A stretch of 10,009 nt of DNA, from NCBI GenBank assembly GCA_946480655.1, contig CAMLKN010000073.1, positions 1-10,009 on the forward strand, in the 5' to 3' direction. The notes beneath the pieces were generated by a model. The model saw only the letters and a program-made list of their open reading frames with translations, was not told the origin of the DNA and did not search any database. A program made the translations under genes and the position numbers. How positions within the stretch are numbered: the stretch's first letter is position 1; every line of letters begins with the position of its first letter. Of this stretch, positions 1 through 6,857 are shown one piece after another. The DNA is from an uncultured Devosia sp. (GTDB lineage Bacteria; Pseudomonadota; Alphaproteobacteria; Rhizobiales; Devosiaceae).

Positions 1-80
1 GTCGACTTGCCTGCATTGGGCGCGCCGACCAGGGCGATGAAGCCGCAGGATGTATTGGCCAGTTCGTCAGGGGTATTCAT
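1..80 (-). CDS. era: GTPase Era, N-terminal fragment (runs off the window start)
   Basis: Only the first 26 complete codons are in the window; the gene continues past base 1. The translation begins MNTPDELANTSCGFIALVGA and runs straight into PNAGKST, the G1/P-loop of Era-type GTPases (G-x-P-N-A-G-K-S-T). Era binds the 3' end of 16S rRNA and takes part in 30S subunit maturation; that role is known for the family and is not visible here. The ATG overlaps the rnc stop in an ATGA arrangement (4 bases), which implies translational coupling. The AGGAA inside the last rnc codons can act as the ribosome binding site. The rnc-era order is widely conserved in bacteria and supports the call. Other TRAFAC GTPases such as Der/EngA share the P-loop, but the position directly after rnc makes Era by far the likeliest. 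Confidence 0.9.
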   Translation of the reverse strand, partial: MNTPDELANTSCGFIALVGAPNAGKS

Positions 81-784
81 TTGCGTTCCTTCCAGACCTT
101 CTGGCGGACGAGGAATTGTTCGGCGACGCGATGCTCCGCGATCTTCTTGGAGGGCCCGACGGCTTCCAGACGATCAAAGCCGGCGAGCTCGACGGCGATG
201 GTGAATTCGGGGGCATGGTCAGGGCCGGTGCGCTCAACCAGCGCATAAGTCGGCGGCTCGAGGCCGCGCGCCTGGGCCCATTCCTGGAGGGTCGTCTTGG
301 CGTCGGCACGATTGGCCTGCCCGTCGGCCAGGTAGTCCTCGAAATGCCGCTCGATGAAGCTGCGGGCCGGTTCCAGCCCGCCATCGAGGTAAATGGCACC
401 GATGACGGCCTCGGTGATGTCACCCAGGATGGCGTCCTTGTCGGCGCCGCCGGAGCGGGCTTCGCTTTCGCCAAGGATCATCTCCGTCCCCAGGTCGAGC
501 TGGCGGGCGATGTCGGCGCAGGTTTCCTTGCGCACGAGCGTATTGAGCGAACGGCTCAGCTCGCCCTCGTTGGAGGTCGGGTAGCGCTTGTAGAGCATGT
601 CCGCCACGACGAGGCCGAGCACCCGGTCACCCAGGAATTCCAGCCGCTGATAGGAACGCTCGATGCGCTTGGCGGGCGAAATGGCGCTCGAATGGGTCAG
701 CGCGCGCTCCAGGAGGTCGGCATTGGCGAAGGTGTAGCCAAGCCGGGCCTGGAGCTTGTCGTGCGTCCTGTCGCGACGGCTCAC
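77..784 (-). CDS. rnc: Ribonuclease III
   Basis: This is the double-strand-specific endoribonuclease that processes rRNA precursors and structured mRNAs. The protein is 235 residues, normal for the family. The RNase III domain contains the signature RLEFLGDRVLGL (about residues 47-58), with metal-binding Glu49 and Asp53 and the second acidic pair Asp122/Glu125 in GDITEAVIGAIYLDGG. A double-stranded RNA-binding domain follows from about 161 (DAKTTLQEWAQARG) to 227. The residue three before Glu49 is Gln46 where E. coli has Glu; I recall Gln as common in alphaproteobacterial enzymes. I chose the GTG at 784 because it overlaps the lepB stop as GTGA and yields the usual N-terminus. A longer frame to 862 exists, but its first 26 residues lie inside lepB and look like out-of-frame translation. 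No good Shine-Dalgarno precedes the GTG, so coupling to lepB is likely. The stop overlaps era by 4 bases. Confidence 0.95.
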   Translation of the reverse strand: MSRRDRTHDKLQARLGYTFANADLLERALTHSSAISPAKRIERSYQRLEFLGDRVLGLVVADMLYKRYPTSNEGELSRSLNTLVRKETCADIARQLDLGTEMILGESEARSGGADKDAILGDITEAVIGAIYLDGGLEPARSFIERHFEDYLADGQANRADAKTTLQEWAQARGLEPPTYALVERTGPDHAPEFTIAVELAGFDRLEAVGPSKKIAEHRVAEQFLVRQKVWKERK

Positions 785-1605
785 GGCGCGGCCAGGTTGG
801 TGTCCGGCTGATCGGTATAGACCGAGCGGAACATGCGGTCCCAGCGGACATTGGCCGGCCACTGCCAGATCTGCCAGGGCGGGATATTGTCCTTGATGGA
901 GAAGAAGCGCGCCTCGGCCTTGGCGATCAGGTTGACGGCCGGAACGTAGCCGACCTGGCTCAACACCCGGCTGTCGGCCGACCGGTCGCGGTTGTCGCCC
1001 ATCATGAAGTAGTGGCCAGCGGGAACGACATATTCCGGGGTGTCGTCGAGCGAGAGATTGTCGCCGATTTCCTGGATGATGTGGGTCGTGCCTTCGGGGA
1101 AGGTCTCGCGGTAGACGGTGACCTCGCGGGTGTCGCCATTGCTGTCGGTATCGAGCGCCTTGCCCACTTCCTCGCGCTCAACCATGGTGCCGTTGATGTA
1201 AAGGCGGCCCTCACGCACCTGAATCGTATCGCCCGGCAGGCCGACCACGCGCTTGATGTATTCCATGTTCTGCGGCACGGGGCGGAAGACGGCGATGTCG
1301 CCGCGATTGGGCTCGCGGCCCATGATGCGGTTGGCGATCGGCAGTTCGAAGTCGAGCAGCGCGAAATCGCCGTAGCGGCCCAACGAGAACGAATGCTTGC
1401 CATAGCCCCAGACGAACTTGTTTGCCACGAAGTAGTCACCGATCATGAGCGTCTGCTGCATGGAGGCGGTGGGGATCGAAAAGGGCTGGTAGAGGAAGAA
1501 GCGCAGGAAGATCGCGATCAGGAGCGCTTCGACAATGACCACGAAGGTCTCCACCCACTCATTGGTGGCGGACTTCTTGGCGGACTTATCGGCAGGTTGG
1601 CTCAT
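781..1605 (-). CDS. lepB: Signal peptidase I
   Basis: This membrane serine protease removes signal peptides from Sec- and Tat-exported proteins, acting on the periplasmic face of the inner membrane. It has 274 residues. A short polar N-terminus is followed by one transmembrane helix (about 17-39, ending FLRFFLYQPFSIPTAS). Box B holds the nucleophile Ser48 (SIPTASMQQTL), box D the general base Lys118 (YIKRVVGLPGD), and box E is GDNRDRSADSR at 203-213. All catalytic residues of the Ser/Lys dyad class are present. The N-terminus predicts a single anchor, not the two of E. coli LepB. The ATG at 1605 is preceded by a GGGAAG-type binding site. An 81 bp gap separates it from acpS and may hold its own promoter. 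The stop overlaps the rnc GTG start. The neighbourhood acpS-lepB-rnc-era is typical of alphaproteobacteria. Confidence 0.96.
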   Translation of the reverse strand: MSQPADKSAKKSATNEWVETFVVIVEALLIAIFLRFFLYQPFSIPTASMQQTLMIGDYFVANKFVWGYGKHSFSLGRYGDFALLDFELPIANRIMGREPNRGDIAVFRPVPQNMEYIKRVVGLPGDTIQVREGRLYINGTMVEREEVGKALDTDSNGDTREVTVYRETFPEGTTHIIQEIGDNLSLDDTPEYVVPAGHYFMMGDNRDRSADSRVLSQVGYVPAVNLIAKAEARFFSIKDNIPPWQIWQWPANVRWDRMFRSVYTDQPDTNLAAP

Positions 1606-1632
1606 GATGCTTCCCGAAAATGCGGTGCGGAA

Positions 1633-1661
1633 GGGTTAGGCGTTTGCCCGCGCGGGGTCAA
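1633..1661 (-). promoter_or_regulatory. Candidate sigma-70-type promoter before lepB
   Basis: On the minus strand TTGACC (1656-1661) and TAACCC (1633-1638) are separated by 17 bases, ending 27 bases before the lepB ATG. The -35 element is good and the -10 is poor. This acpS-lepB gap is the only sizeable one inside the otherwise overlapping gene train, so an internal promoter here is reasonable, but it rests on consensus matching alone. Confidence 0.3.
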
Positions 1662-1686
1662 CGTGCTTCATGTTCGGCCGCTGCGC

Positions 1687-2088
1687 TCACTTGACCGGCA
1701 GGGCCTCGATGATGACGAAAGCCTGGGCGAGGCCGGCGTCGTCGGTGATAGTCAGGTGGATATGGGGCTCGTGACCCTCTGGCACAAGGCGGGCCAGCGC
1801 GCGCGCCGCGCCATTGGTCAGTTGCATCGTGGGCTTGCCGGAAGGCAGGTTCACAACCCCCATGTCGCGCCAATAGACGCCCCAGGAAATACCGGTGCCC
1901 AGGGCCTTGGAGCAGGCCTCCTTGGCGGCGAAGCGCTTGGCATAGGATGCGGCGCGCTGCGCCCTGCGGTCCGACTTCTTCCGCTCGATTTCGGTGAAGC
2001 AGCGCTGGGTGAAGCGCTCGCCATGCCGGTCCAGCGTCTGCTGGACGCGGTGAATCTGGATGAGATCGGAGCCGAGGCCGACGATCAT
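1687..2088 (-). CDS. acpS: Holo-[acyl-carrier-protein] synthase (AcpS-type phosphopantetheinyl transferase)
   Basis: The enzyme transfers 4'-phosphopantetheine from CoA to the serine of apo-ACP, making holo-ACP for fatty acid synthesis in the cytoplasm. The product is 133 residues, a usual length for this small trimeric enzyme. It starts [15 protein letters not shown], with the family motif G-x-D and metal-binding Asp8. The second signature [14 protein letters not shown] (53-66) carries Glu57 of the W/F-x-x-K-E-A-x-x-K motif. The ATG at 2088 overlaps the pyrE stop as ATGA and has a strong AGGGGG binding site just upstream. A longer reading frame upstream is only pyrE read in another frame. 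In many alphaproteobacteria pdxJ stands directly before acpS; here pyrE takes that place. An 81 bp gap separates it from lepB downstream. Confidence 0.95.
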   Translation of the reverse strand: MIVGLGSDLIQIHRVQQTLDRHGERFTQRCFTEIERKKSDRRAQRAASYAKRFAAKEACSKALGTGISWGVYWRDMGVVNLPSGKPTMQLTNGAARALARLVPEGHEPHIHLTITDDAGLAQAFVIIEALPVK

Positions 2089-2675
2089 TTCACCCCCTGG
2101 ATGCCGCGGCTGCCCGGCTTGACGGCGGGAATGGCGGCCAGTTCCGGCGGGAGCTGGTCGGCCGGATAGGCCGGAACCTTGTATTCGATCAGACTCACGA
2201 GCGGCACGCCGACATCGGCCTCGCCCCCGGAGCGGTCGATGAGGCAAGCGGCGGCGACGACATTGGCGCCGATTCTGCGCAGCGCATCGACGCATTCGCG
2301 GATGGAGAGGCCGGTCGAGACGATGTCCTCGACCACCACGACCTGATCATCGGCATCGATCTCGAAGCCGCGGCGCAACTCGAACTGGCCCTCGACGCGT
2401 TCGGTGTAGAGCGCGGGGACGCCCAGGTGGCGGGAGGTTTCGTAGCCGGGGATGATGCCGCCAATGGCCGGCGAGACGACCTTGGTTACGCCCGGAAACT
2501 CGGCGCGGATGCGCTCGGCCAGGGCCTTGCAGAGCTTTTCGGTCTGGTGCGCATACTGGAAGACTTTCGCCTTCTGCAGAAAGACCGGCGAGCGCAGTCC
2601 CGAGGAGAGGATGAAATGCCCTTCCAGCATGGCGCCGCAATCGCGGAAAATCTGCAGTACTTCCTCTTTATCCAT
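2085..2675 (-). CDS. pyrE: Orotate phosphoribosyltransferase
   Basis: The enzyme converts orotate plus PRPP to orotidine 5'-phosphate, the fifth step of de novo pyrimidine synthesis. With the chosen start it has 196 residues. The PRPP-binding motif [13 protein letters not shown] (112-124) is complete with the acidic pair Glu116-Asp117. Other family segments are [12 protein letters not shown] (21-32), [13 protein letters not shown] (67-79) and [13 protein letters not shown] (92-104). A GTG seven codons upstream (2696) is in frame, but an AGGAG at 2684-2688 sits 8 bases before the ATG at 2675 and would lie inside the longer reading, so the ATG is preferred. The start overlaps the rsh stop by 8 bases and the stop overlaps acpS by 4 (ATGA). 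This indicates coupled translation within one transcript. Confidence 0.95.
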   Translation of the reverse strand: MDKEEVLQIFRDCGAMLEGHFILSSGLRSPVFLQKAKVFQYAHQTEKLCKALAERIRAEFPGVTKVVSPAIGGIIPGYETSRHLGVPALYTERVEGQFELRRGFEIDADDQVVVVEDIVSTGLSIRECVDALRRIGANVVAAACLIDRSGGEADVGVPLVSLIEYKVPAYPADQLPPELAAIPAVKPGSRGIQGVK

Positions 2676-4947
2676 CTCGCGCGCTCCTATCGACACTGCC
2701 GTCCCATTCGAGGGTGGAGATCATTCCCGCCTCCCGAATGCCCGCCCGCTGCACTGCGCTGAGGCCAGGACTACGCTTGAGCGTTGCCAGAACATCGGTC
2801 AGCTGCGCAAGGTCGCGCACCTCGATTTCAAAGATCATCTGGTGGAAGTCGGGCGAAATCATCCGCATGACCAGATTGTTGATGTTGGCATCGCAGGCCG
2901 CGATGGCCGAGGAAATCTGGGCCAGAGACCCCGGCCGGTTGACCGATTCCATGGAAATGACGGTCGAATAGAGCTTCTCGTCGCCCCGCTGCAGGTTCCA
3001 GCGCACATCGACCCAGGCCACGTCGCTGTCGTGCTTTTCGATCAGCGCATCGGAGTGGATGGGGTAAACGGTCAGCGGGTTGTCGGGCTCCAGGATGCCC
3101 ACCAGGCGGTCGCCGGGCACGATGCCTTCGCCCGAAACCGTGACCGGCGTGTGGAAATCGAGCTGCGCCAGGGCCGCCTTGGCGCGGGGTCCGGAGCGCT
3201 GGCCGCCCGGCACGCGGAACCGGAACTGGTCAGAACCGCGCAGGGCGAACCAGCCATCGGCGGTGTCGGCCACGGGCAGTTCCAGCTTGCGGCGGCGCTT
3301 GCGGATGCCCTTGACCTGCGCGAGAGCGGCGGCAAGCGGCTCGGAGCCGATCTTGCCCTCGCCCACCGCCACCAGCAGATCGCGCTTGTTCTGTTGTTCC
3401 AGTGCCTCGGCGAGCGCCCTCCCCTCGGTCTCGTCCAGCATGACGCCTTCGCGTTCCAGCATCATGTTGAGCACGTGCTCGCCCAGGGCATAGGCGCGCT
3501 GGGCGGCGGCCTGCCGCACCGCGCGGCGAATGGCGGCGCGGGCCTTGCCCGTGGCGGCAATGCCGATCCAGTTTGAAGGGGGGCGATGATTCTGGTCGCG
3601 CAGGATTTCCACCTCGTCGCCCGAGCGCAGTTGGGTAACGAGGGGCAGGATGAGGCCGTTGATCTTGGCGCCGACACAGGTGTCGCCGATGTCGGTATGC
3701 AGTGCATAGGCAAAGTCGATCGGGGTCGCCCCCCGCGGCAGGGCGATCAGGCGACCGCGCGGAGTGAAGCAGAAGACCTGGTCCTGGAACAGCTCGAGCT
3801 TGGTGTATTCGAGGAAGTCTTCCGTCGATATGCCGGAGGTCAAATGGGAAATGGTTTGCCGCAGCGAGCCATAGGCGTGCGACTCCATCTCGATGCGACC
3901 CAGGTTGGCGGAGGCGCCGTCCTTGTAGAGAGCGTGCGCCGCGATGCCGAATTCGGCGATGCGATCCATCTCCTCGGTGCGGATCTGCAGTTCCACGCGC
4001 TGGCGGCTGGGCCCGACGATGGTGGTGTGGATCGACTGGTAGTCGTTGTGTTTGGGGACCGAGATATAGTCCTTGAAGCGCCCTGGCACGACCTTCCAGG
4101 TCATGTGCACGAGCCCTACGGTGCGATAGCACTCCTCCTCGGACCCCACGATGACGCGGAAGCCGATCATGTCGGAGAGCTGTTCCAGGGCGATCGACTT
4201 GCGCTCGATCTTGGAAAAGATCGAATAGGGCGACTTGACCCGCGCCTTGACGCGCGCGGTGATGCCGGCCTCGGCCAGGCGCTCGCTCAGCTCCGCCGTG
4301 ATCGTGTCGATCGTTTCCTTGTTGTCCGCCTGCATCTGGTCAAGACGCGCGGTGATGGCGGCGTAGTGATCGGGCTGGAGGATGCGGAAGCTCAGGTCCT
4401 CAAGCTCGTTGCGCATGTCCTGCATACCCATGCGGCCTGCCAGCGGCGCGTAGATATCCATGGTCTCCTGCGCGATGCGCCGCTGCTTTTCGGGCGCCAT
4501 GAATTGCAGGGTGCGCATATTGTGCAGGCGATCGGCAAGCTTGACCAGGAGCACGCGAACGTCCTGGCTGATGGCCAGGAGGAGCTTCCTGAGGTTCTCG
4601 GCCTGGGCCTCTTCACGCGAGACCAGATTGAGGCGTTCGATCTTGGTGAGGCCGTCGACAATGGTGCCGATCTCGCCGCCGAAGAGTTGGTCGATCTCGG
4701 CGCGGGTCGCGTCGGTATCCTCGATCGTGTCGTGCAGCAGGCCCACGGCGATGGAGGCATCGTCGAGCTTGAGCTCGGTCAGAATGGCAGCAACTTCAAG
4801 CGGATGATTGAAGTACGGGTCGCCGGAGGCGCGTTTCTGCGAGCCATGCTTCTGCATGGCGTAGACATAGGCCTTGTTCAACAATTGCTCGTCGGCGTTC
4901 GGGTTGTAGGCCTGAACGCGTTCGACAAGCTCGTACTGACGCATCAT
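2668..4947 (-). CDS. rsh: Bifunctional (p)ppGpp synthetase/hydrolase, long RelA/SpoT homologue
   Basis: This is the stringent-response enzyme that makes and degrades (p)ppGpp. It has 759 residues in the order of long RSH proteins. The HD hydrolase domain (about 20-190) has FNHPLEV with His48, His72-Asp73 and Glu76-Asp77 in [10 protein letters not shown], and Asp139 in KLADRLHNM, so the metal site looks intact. The synthetase domain (about 230-350) contains [22 protein letters not shown] and Glu319 in VELQIRTEE. It has RFKD at 290-293, the charge pattern of bifunctional enzymes (monofunctional RelA has an acidic version). A TGS domain (about 385-445, [23 protein letters not shown]) and a C-terminal ACT domain (about 660-735, [14 protein letters not shown]) follow. 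Alphaproteobacteria usually carry one such long enzyme. Two ATGs stand in tandem at the start (4947 and 4944); neither has a clear Shine-Dalgarno. A strong terminator lies about 45 bases upstream. The stop overlaps pyrE by 8 bases. Confidence 0.96.
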   Translation of the reverse strand: MMRQYELVERVQAYNPNADEQLLNKAYVYAMQKHGSQKRASGDPYFNHPLEVAAILTELKLDDASIAVGLLHDTIEDTDATRAEIDQLFGGEIGTIVDGLTKIERLNLVSREEAQAENLRKLLLAISQDVRVLLVKLADRLHNMRTLQFMAPEKQRRIAQETMDIYAPLAGRMGMQDMRNELEDLSFRILQPDHYAAITARLDQMQADNKETIDTITAELSERLAEAGITARVKARVKSPYSIFSKIERKSIALEQLSDMIGFRVIVGSEEECYRTVGLVHMTWKVVPGRFKDYISVPKHNDYQSIHTTIVGPSRQRVELQIRTEEMDRIAEFGIAAHALYKDGASANLGRIEMESHAYGSLRQTISHLTSGISTEDFLEYTKLELFQDQVFCFTPRGRLIALPRGATPIDFAYALHTDIGDTCVGAKINGLILPLVTQLRSGDEVEILRDQNHRPPSNWIGIAATGKARAAIRRAVRQAAAQRAYALGEHVLNMMLEREGVMLDETEGRALAEALEQQNKRDLLVAVGEGKIGSEPLAAALAQVKGIRKRRRKLELPVADTADGWFALRGSDQFRFRVPGGQRSGPRAKAALAQLDFHTPVTVSGEGIVPGDRLVGILEPDNPLTVYPIHSDALIEKHDSDVAWVDVRWNLQRGDEKLYSTVISMESVNRPGSLAQISSAIAACDANINNLVMRMISPDFHQMIFEIEVRDLAQLTDVLATLKRSPGLSAVQRAGIREAGMISTLEWDGSVDRSARDG
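2684..2688 (-). promoter_or_regulatory. Ribosome binding site that fixes the pyrE start
   Basis: AGGAG on the minus strand, 8 bases before the ATG at 2673-2675 and inside the last codons of rsh. Its position argues for the ATG over the in-frame GTG at 2694-2696, which would place the Shine-Dalgarno within the coding region. Confidence 0.7.
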
Positions 4948-4991
4948 GGAAGTAGTCGCCCGCTCGCTTGTTGGAGCTTAGCGCCTGTATC

Positions 4992-5028
4992 AGAAATGAA
5001 AAGAGCGCCCGACGCATGCCGGACGCTC
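4992..5028 (-). terminator. Rho-independent terminator between rpoZ and rsh
   Basis: Read on the minus strand, an 11-base arm (GAGCGTCCGGC) and its partner (GTCGGGCGCTC) form a stem with two G-U pairs around an ATGC loop (5003-5028). TTTTCATTTC follows directly. No T-run follows on the plus strand, so it acts on minus-strand transcription. It lies 112 bases after the rpoZ stop and only about 45 bases before the rsh ATG. The simplest reading is the rpoZ terminator; it may instead act as an attenuator for rsh. Confidence 0.75.
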
Positions 5029-5031
5029 CCT

Positions 5032-5059
5032 GATATATTCACGGTGCGCGCTAGCGCAA
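5032..5059 (-). promoter_or_regulatory. Candidate promoter for rsh
   Basis: TTGCGC (5054-5059) and TATATC (5032-5037) are 16 bases apart on the minus strand. A transcript would begin near 5025, inside the first arm of the terminator stem, which would shorten that stem and let RNA polymerase pass. The leader before the rsh ATG would be about 78 bases. Support is consensus matching only. Confidence 0.3.
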
Positions 5060-5095
5060 CGCCATTCTCGCGCAGCGCTCATGGCCTTCTCACCT

Positions 5096-5120
5096 CAAAT
5101 CGCCCCACCGGGTCGATTTG
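5096..5120 (-). repeat. Inverted repeat just downstream of rpoZ
   Basis: CAAATCG (5096-5102) and CGATTTG (5114-5120) form a perfect 7 bp stem; CCC and GGG can pair inside it after one mismatch, leaving a 3-base loop. It begins 20 bases past the rpoZ stop. No T-run follows on either strand, so it does not look like an intrinsic terminator. It could be a 3'-end stabilising hairpin for rpoZ mRNA or a protein-binding palindrome. Confidence 0.5.
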
Positions 5121-5140
5121 CCCAACGAGTCGGTTCGAAG

Positions 5141-5509
5141 TTAGTCGTCCCGACGCTCGGGGGGAGCGAGGCTTTCGATACCGCGCAGCAGTTCTTCTTC
5201 GCTGATGGTGTCGAAGTTGATCGCGTCGTCGTCGCCGGCGCTCTCGATCATCGGAGCAGCGCTGGTCTCGGGTTCGTCGACTTCGACATATTTCTGCAGC
5301 GAGTGGATCAGGTCTTCGCGCAGGTCTTCCGGCGAAATTGTGGCGTCGCCGATTTCGCGCAGGGCGACGACCGGGTTCTTGTCATTGTCGCGGGGAACAG
5401 TGATCTGAGCGCCGGAGGAAATCATGCGCGCACGATGGGCGGCCATGAGAACGAGATCGAACCTGTTCTCGACCTTTTCAATGCAGTCTTCAACGGTGAC
5501 GCGTGCCAC
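5141..5509 (-). CDS. rpoZ: RNA polymerase omega subunit
   Basis: Omega helps fold and hold the beta-prime subunit of RNA polymerase. The product is 122 residues and begins (GTG)[20 protein letters not shown], followed by [12 protein letters not shown], the conserved omega core (about 1-60). The acidic C-terminal half, ending in APPERRDD, matches the longer tail of alphaproteobacterial omegas. The A-R-V-T at residues 2-5 corresponds to the E. coli MAR motif that, with beta-prime, builds ppGpp site 1, so this polymerase probably responds to the alarmone through omega. I chose the GTG at 5509 because GGAG lies 6 bases before it and the resulting N-terminus is canonical. The open frame extends to 5596, but that extension is not omega-like. 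rsh lies downstream on the same strand across a terminator. rpoZ next to spoT in E. coli is a comparable pairing. Confidence 0.95.
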   Translation of the reverse strand: MARVTVEDCIEKVENRFDLVLMAAHRARMISSGAQITVPRDNDKNPVVALREIGDATISPEDLREDLIHSLQKYVEVDEPETSAAPMIESAGDDDAINFDTISEEELLRGIESLAPPERRDD

Positions 5510-5542
5510 GAACGTCTCCACACTTTGGGGGGATGAAGGGCC

Positions 5543-5571
5543 GCAATACACGATGGATGCGGCAATGACAA
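5543..5571 (-). promoter_or_regulatory. Candidate rpoZ promoter
   Basis: On the minus strand TTGTCA (5566-5571) and TATTGC (5543-5548) are 17 bases apart, about 34 bases before the rpoZ GTG. The -35 is good and the -10 moderate. A second TTGTCA lies ten bases further upstream, so the exact promoter is uncertain. The 224 bp between rpoZ and the NYN gene otherwise holds an AT-rich stretch (about 5637-5676) and a plus-strand hairpin. Confidence 0.3.
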
Positions 5572-5680
5572 GGCTGACAAGCCCCAAGACAGCCAAGGAC
5601 CACCAGCTTTACGCGCAGCGGCAAATGTGCGAAGAGGGAATTTAAGATTTTAAAGGTATCGGTGGAATTTAATTAAGGCG

Positions 5681-5699
5681 CCGTCCCGGACGGTTTTTT
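5681..5699 (+). terminator. Terminator-like hairpin upstream of the NYN gene
   Basis: CCGTC and GACGG form a 5 bp GC-rich stem with a CCG loop (5681-5693), followed directly by six T residues (5694-5699). The polarity is plus strand. It is only 34 bases before the NYN-protein ATG, so it cannot be the terminator of that gene, and no plus-strand gene precedes it. It may cap a short transcript from the AT-rich region, block antisense transcription out of rpoZ, or act as a leader attenuator. The stem is short. Confidence 0.45.
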
Positions 5700-5733
5700 C
5701 AGCTTCGCCAGCTATTGCCCTGGGAGATTCATC

Positions 5734-6285
5734 ATGGCCATTGATCCACGCGAGAAGATCGCCCTCTTCATCGATGGCGCAAATCTCTATGCAACCTCCA
5801 AGGCCATCGGCATCGACATCGACTACCGAAAATTGCTGTCAGAGTTCAGCGCCAAGGCCTACCTGCTGCGCGCGAACTATTACACGGCGCTCGTCGAGGA
5901 TCAGGAATATTCCTCCATCCGGCCGTTGATCGACTGGCTGGACTACAACGGTTATACCGTCGTCACCAAGCCGGCCAAGGAGTTCACAGACTCCATGGGC
6001 CGCCGCAAGGTCAAGGGCAATATGGACATCGAGCTAACCGTCGATGCGCTGGAGCTCTCACCCTATTACGATCATCTGGTGCTGTTTTCCGGCGATGGTG
6101 ATTTCACGGCCCTGGTGGAAGCGTTGCAGCGCAAAGGCAAGCGCGTGACGGTTGTCTCGACCTTGACGACATCCACGCCAATGATCTCGGATGACCTCCG
6201 CAGGCAAGCTGACTTCTTCATGGATGTGGCGGATCTCGCCAAGACGGTCGGCCGTCCGCAAGTTCAGAGGCCGGTCGAGGCTTAG
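5734..6285 (+). CDS. NYN-domain (LabA/DUF88-like) putative ribonuclease
   Basis: The protein has 183 residues, essentially all one NYN domain, a PIN-like nuclease fold. Acidic residues fall where this fold binds metal: Asp14 in [11 protein letters not shown], Asp98 in [13 protein letters not shown] with Asp104 nearby, and Asp121/Asp123 in LFSGDGDF. C-terminal residues 165-183 form a short polar tail. No signal peptide or membrane segment is seen, so it is presumably cytoplasmic. The ATG at 5734 has GGGAG 7 bases upstream. Members of this family are proposed RNA-cleaving enzymes, but for this alphaproteobacterial type I know of no assigned substrate. It is transcribed divergently from rpoZ and convergently with smpB, overlapping that gene by 4 bases at the stops. 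The rpoZ / NYN / smpB / dapA order recurs in Hyphomicrobiales, hinting at a role in RNA metabolism; that role is inference. Confidence 0.85.
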   Translation: MAIDPREKIALFIDGANLYATSKAIGIDIDYRKLLSEFSAKAYLLRANYYTALVEDQEYSSIRPLIDWLDYNGYTVVTKPAKEFTDSMGRRKVKGNMDIELTVDALELSPYYDHLVLFSGDGDFTALVEALQRKGKRVTVVSTLTTSTPMISDDLRRQADFFMDVADLAKTVGRPQVQRPVEA

Positions 6286-6782
6286 CCGCGGCCACCCTCT
6301 TTCATGATGCGGGCCTTATCGCGGTTCCAGTCGCGCTCGCGGCTGGTGGCGCGCTTGTCGTAGTTTTTCTTGCCCTTGCCCACGCCGATCAGAAGCTTGG
6401 CCTTACCCTGGTCGTTGAAATAGAGCTTGAGCGGCACAATCGTATTGCCGGCGCGAGCCACTTCCTGGTCCAGCCTGGCAAGCTGCTTCTTGGACACCAG
6501 AAGTTTGCGGGGCCGCCTTTCCTCGTGATTGAAGCGGTTGGCCTGCAGATATTCCGGAATGTGCGCATTGATGAGCCAGAGTTCCCCGCGCTCGGGCGAT
6601 GCGTAGGACTCGGCAATCTGCGCCTTGCCCAGGCGCAGCGACTTGACCTCGGTCCCGGTCAGGACGATGCCGGCCTCGATGGTGTCGCCGATCTCATAGT
6701 CGAAGCGCGCGCGACGATTTTCAGCCACCTGCCCGTGGCTGATCCAACCGTTCTTGTTCTTGTCGTTTTTGGCTGCGGCCAT
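6282..6782 (-). CDS. smpB: SsrA-binding protein SmpB
   Basis: SmpB binds tmRNA and brings it to stalled ribosomes for trans-translation. The protein has 166 residues. The OB-fold core begins at [15 protein letters not shown] (about 19) and contains [13 protein letters not shown] (38-50), the family signature. The lysine/arginine-rich C-terminal tail (136-166, [19 protein letters not shown] and following) is the part that mimics a codon-anticodon helix in the decoding centre. The first 18 residues ([17 protein letters not shown]) are polar, variable and slightly longer than usual. The ATG at 6782 has only a weak ribosome binding site. The TAA stop overlaps the convergent NYN gene by 4 bases (6282-6285), leaving no room for a terminator. 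dapA lies 75 bp upstream on the same strand, separated by a large hairpin. Confidence 0.95.
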   Translation of the reverse strand: MAAAKNDKNKNGWISHGQVAENRRARFDYEIGDTIEAGIVLTGTEVKSLRLGKAQIAESYASPERGELWLINAHIPEYLQANRFNHEERRPRKLLVSKKQLARLDQEVARAGNTIVPLKLYFNDQGKAKLLIGVGKGKKNYDKRATSRERDWNRDKARIMKEGGRG

Positions 6783-6803
6783 GGCTCAAAAGTCTCGAAA
6801 TGA

Positions 6804-6842
6804 ATTGCCCGGCCCCCGGAACAGGTCCGCGGACCGGGCAAT
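6804..6842 (-). terminator. Long hairpin between dapA and smpB, terminator-like
   Basis: ATTGCCCGG (6804-6812) and CCGGGCAAT (6834-6842) form a perfect 9 bp stem, and further GC pairing is possible in the 21-base interior. On the minus strand TCATTTCG follows, a weak T-rich tail. It lies 15 bases past the dapA stop. It may end dapA transcripts, partly or fully, before smpB. The interrupted T-tract makes efficiency doubtful, and a separate smpB promoter is not evident. Confidence 0.5.
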
Positions 6843-6857
6843 GAGGTACCTGCTCTA

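Noticed and set aside
785..862. Extension of rnc to an upstream start at 862
   Set aside because: The 26 extra residues overlap lepB and do not look like an RNase III N-terminus; the GTG at 784 overlapping the lepB stop gives the usual length.
2676..2696. GTG start for pyrE at 2696
   Set aside because: AGGAG at 2684-2688 would then lie inside the gene; it is well placed for the ATG at 2675.
5041..5140. tRNA-like look of GGTTCGAAG and nearby inverted repeats
   Set aside because: No acceptor, D or anticodon arms could be assembled around it on either strand.
3586..5205. 539-codon open frame on the plus strand opposite rsh, and similar long plus-strand frames at 2452-3576, 1012-2169 and 50-811
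   Set aside because: They lie exactly antisense to well-recognised genes, show no domain, and are expected where GC-rich codon bias removes stops from the opposite strand.
5510..5596. rpoZ extension to 5596 with a hydrophobic, signal-like N-terminus
   Set aside because: It covers the likely promoter and leader; the true omega N-terminus begins at the GTG with its own GGAG site.
5424..5645. 73-codon plus-strand frame opposite the rpoZ start, ending in a mini-ORF at 5625-5645
   Set aside because: Antisense to rpoZ and its leader, no ribosome binding site, no recognisable features.
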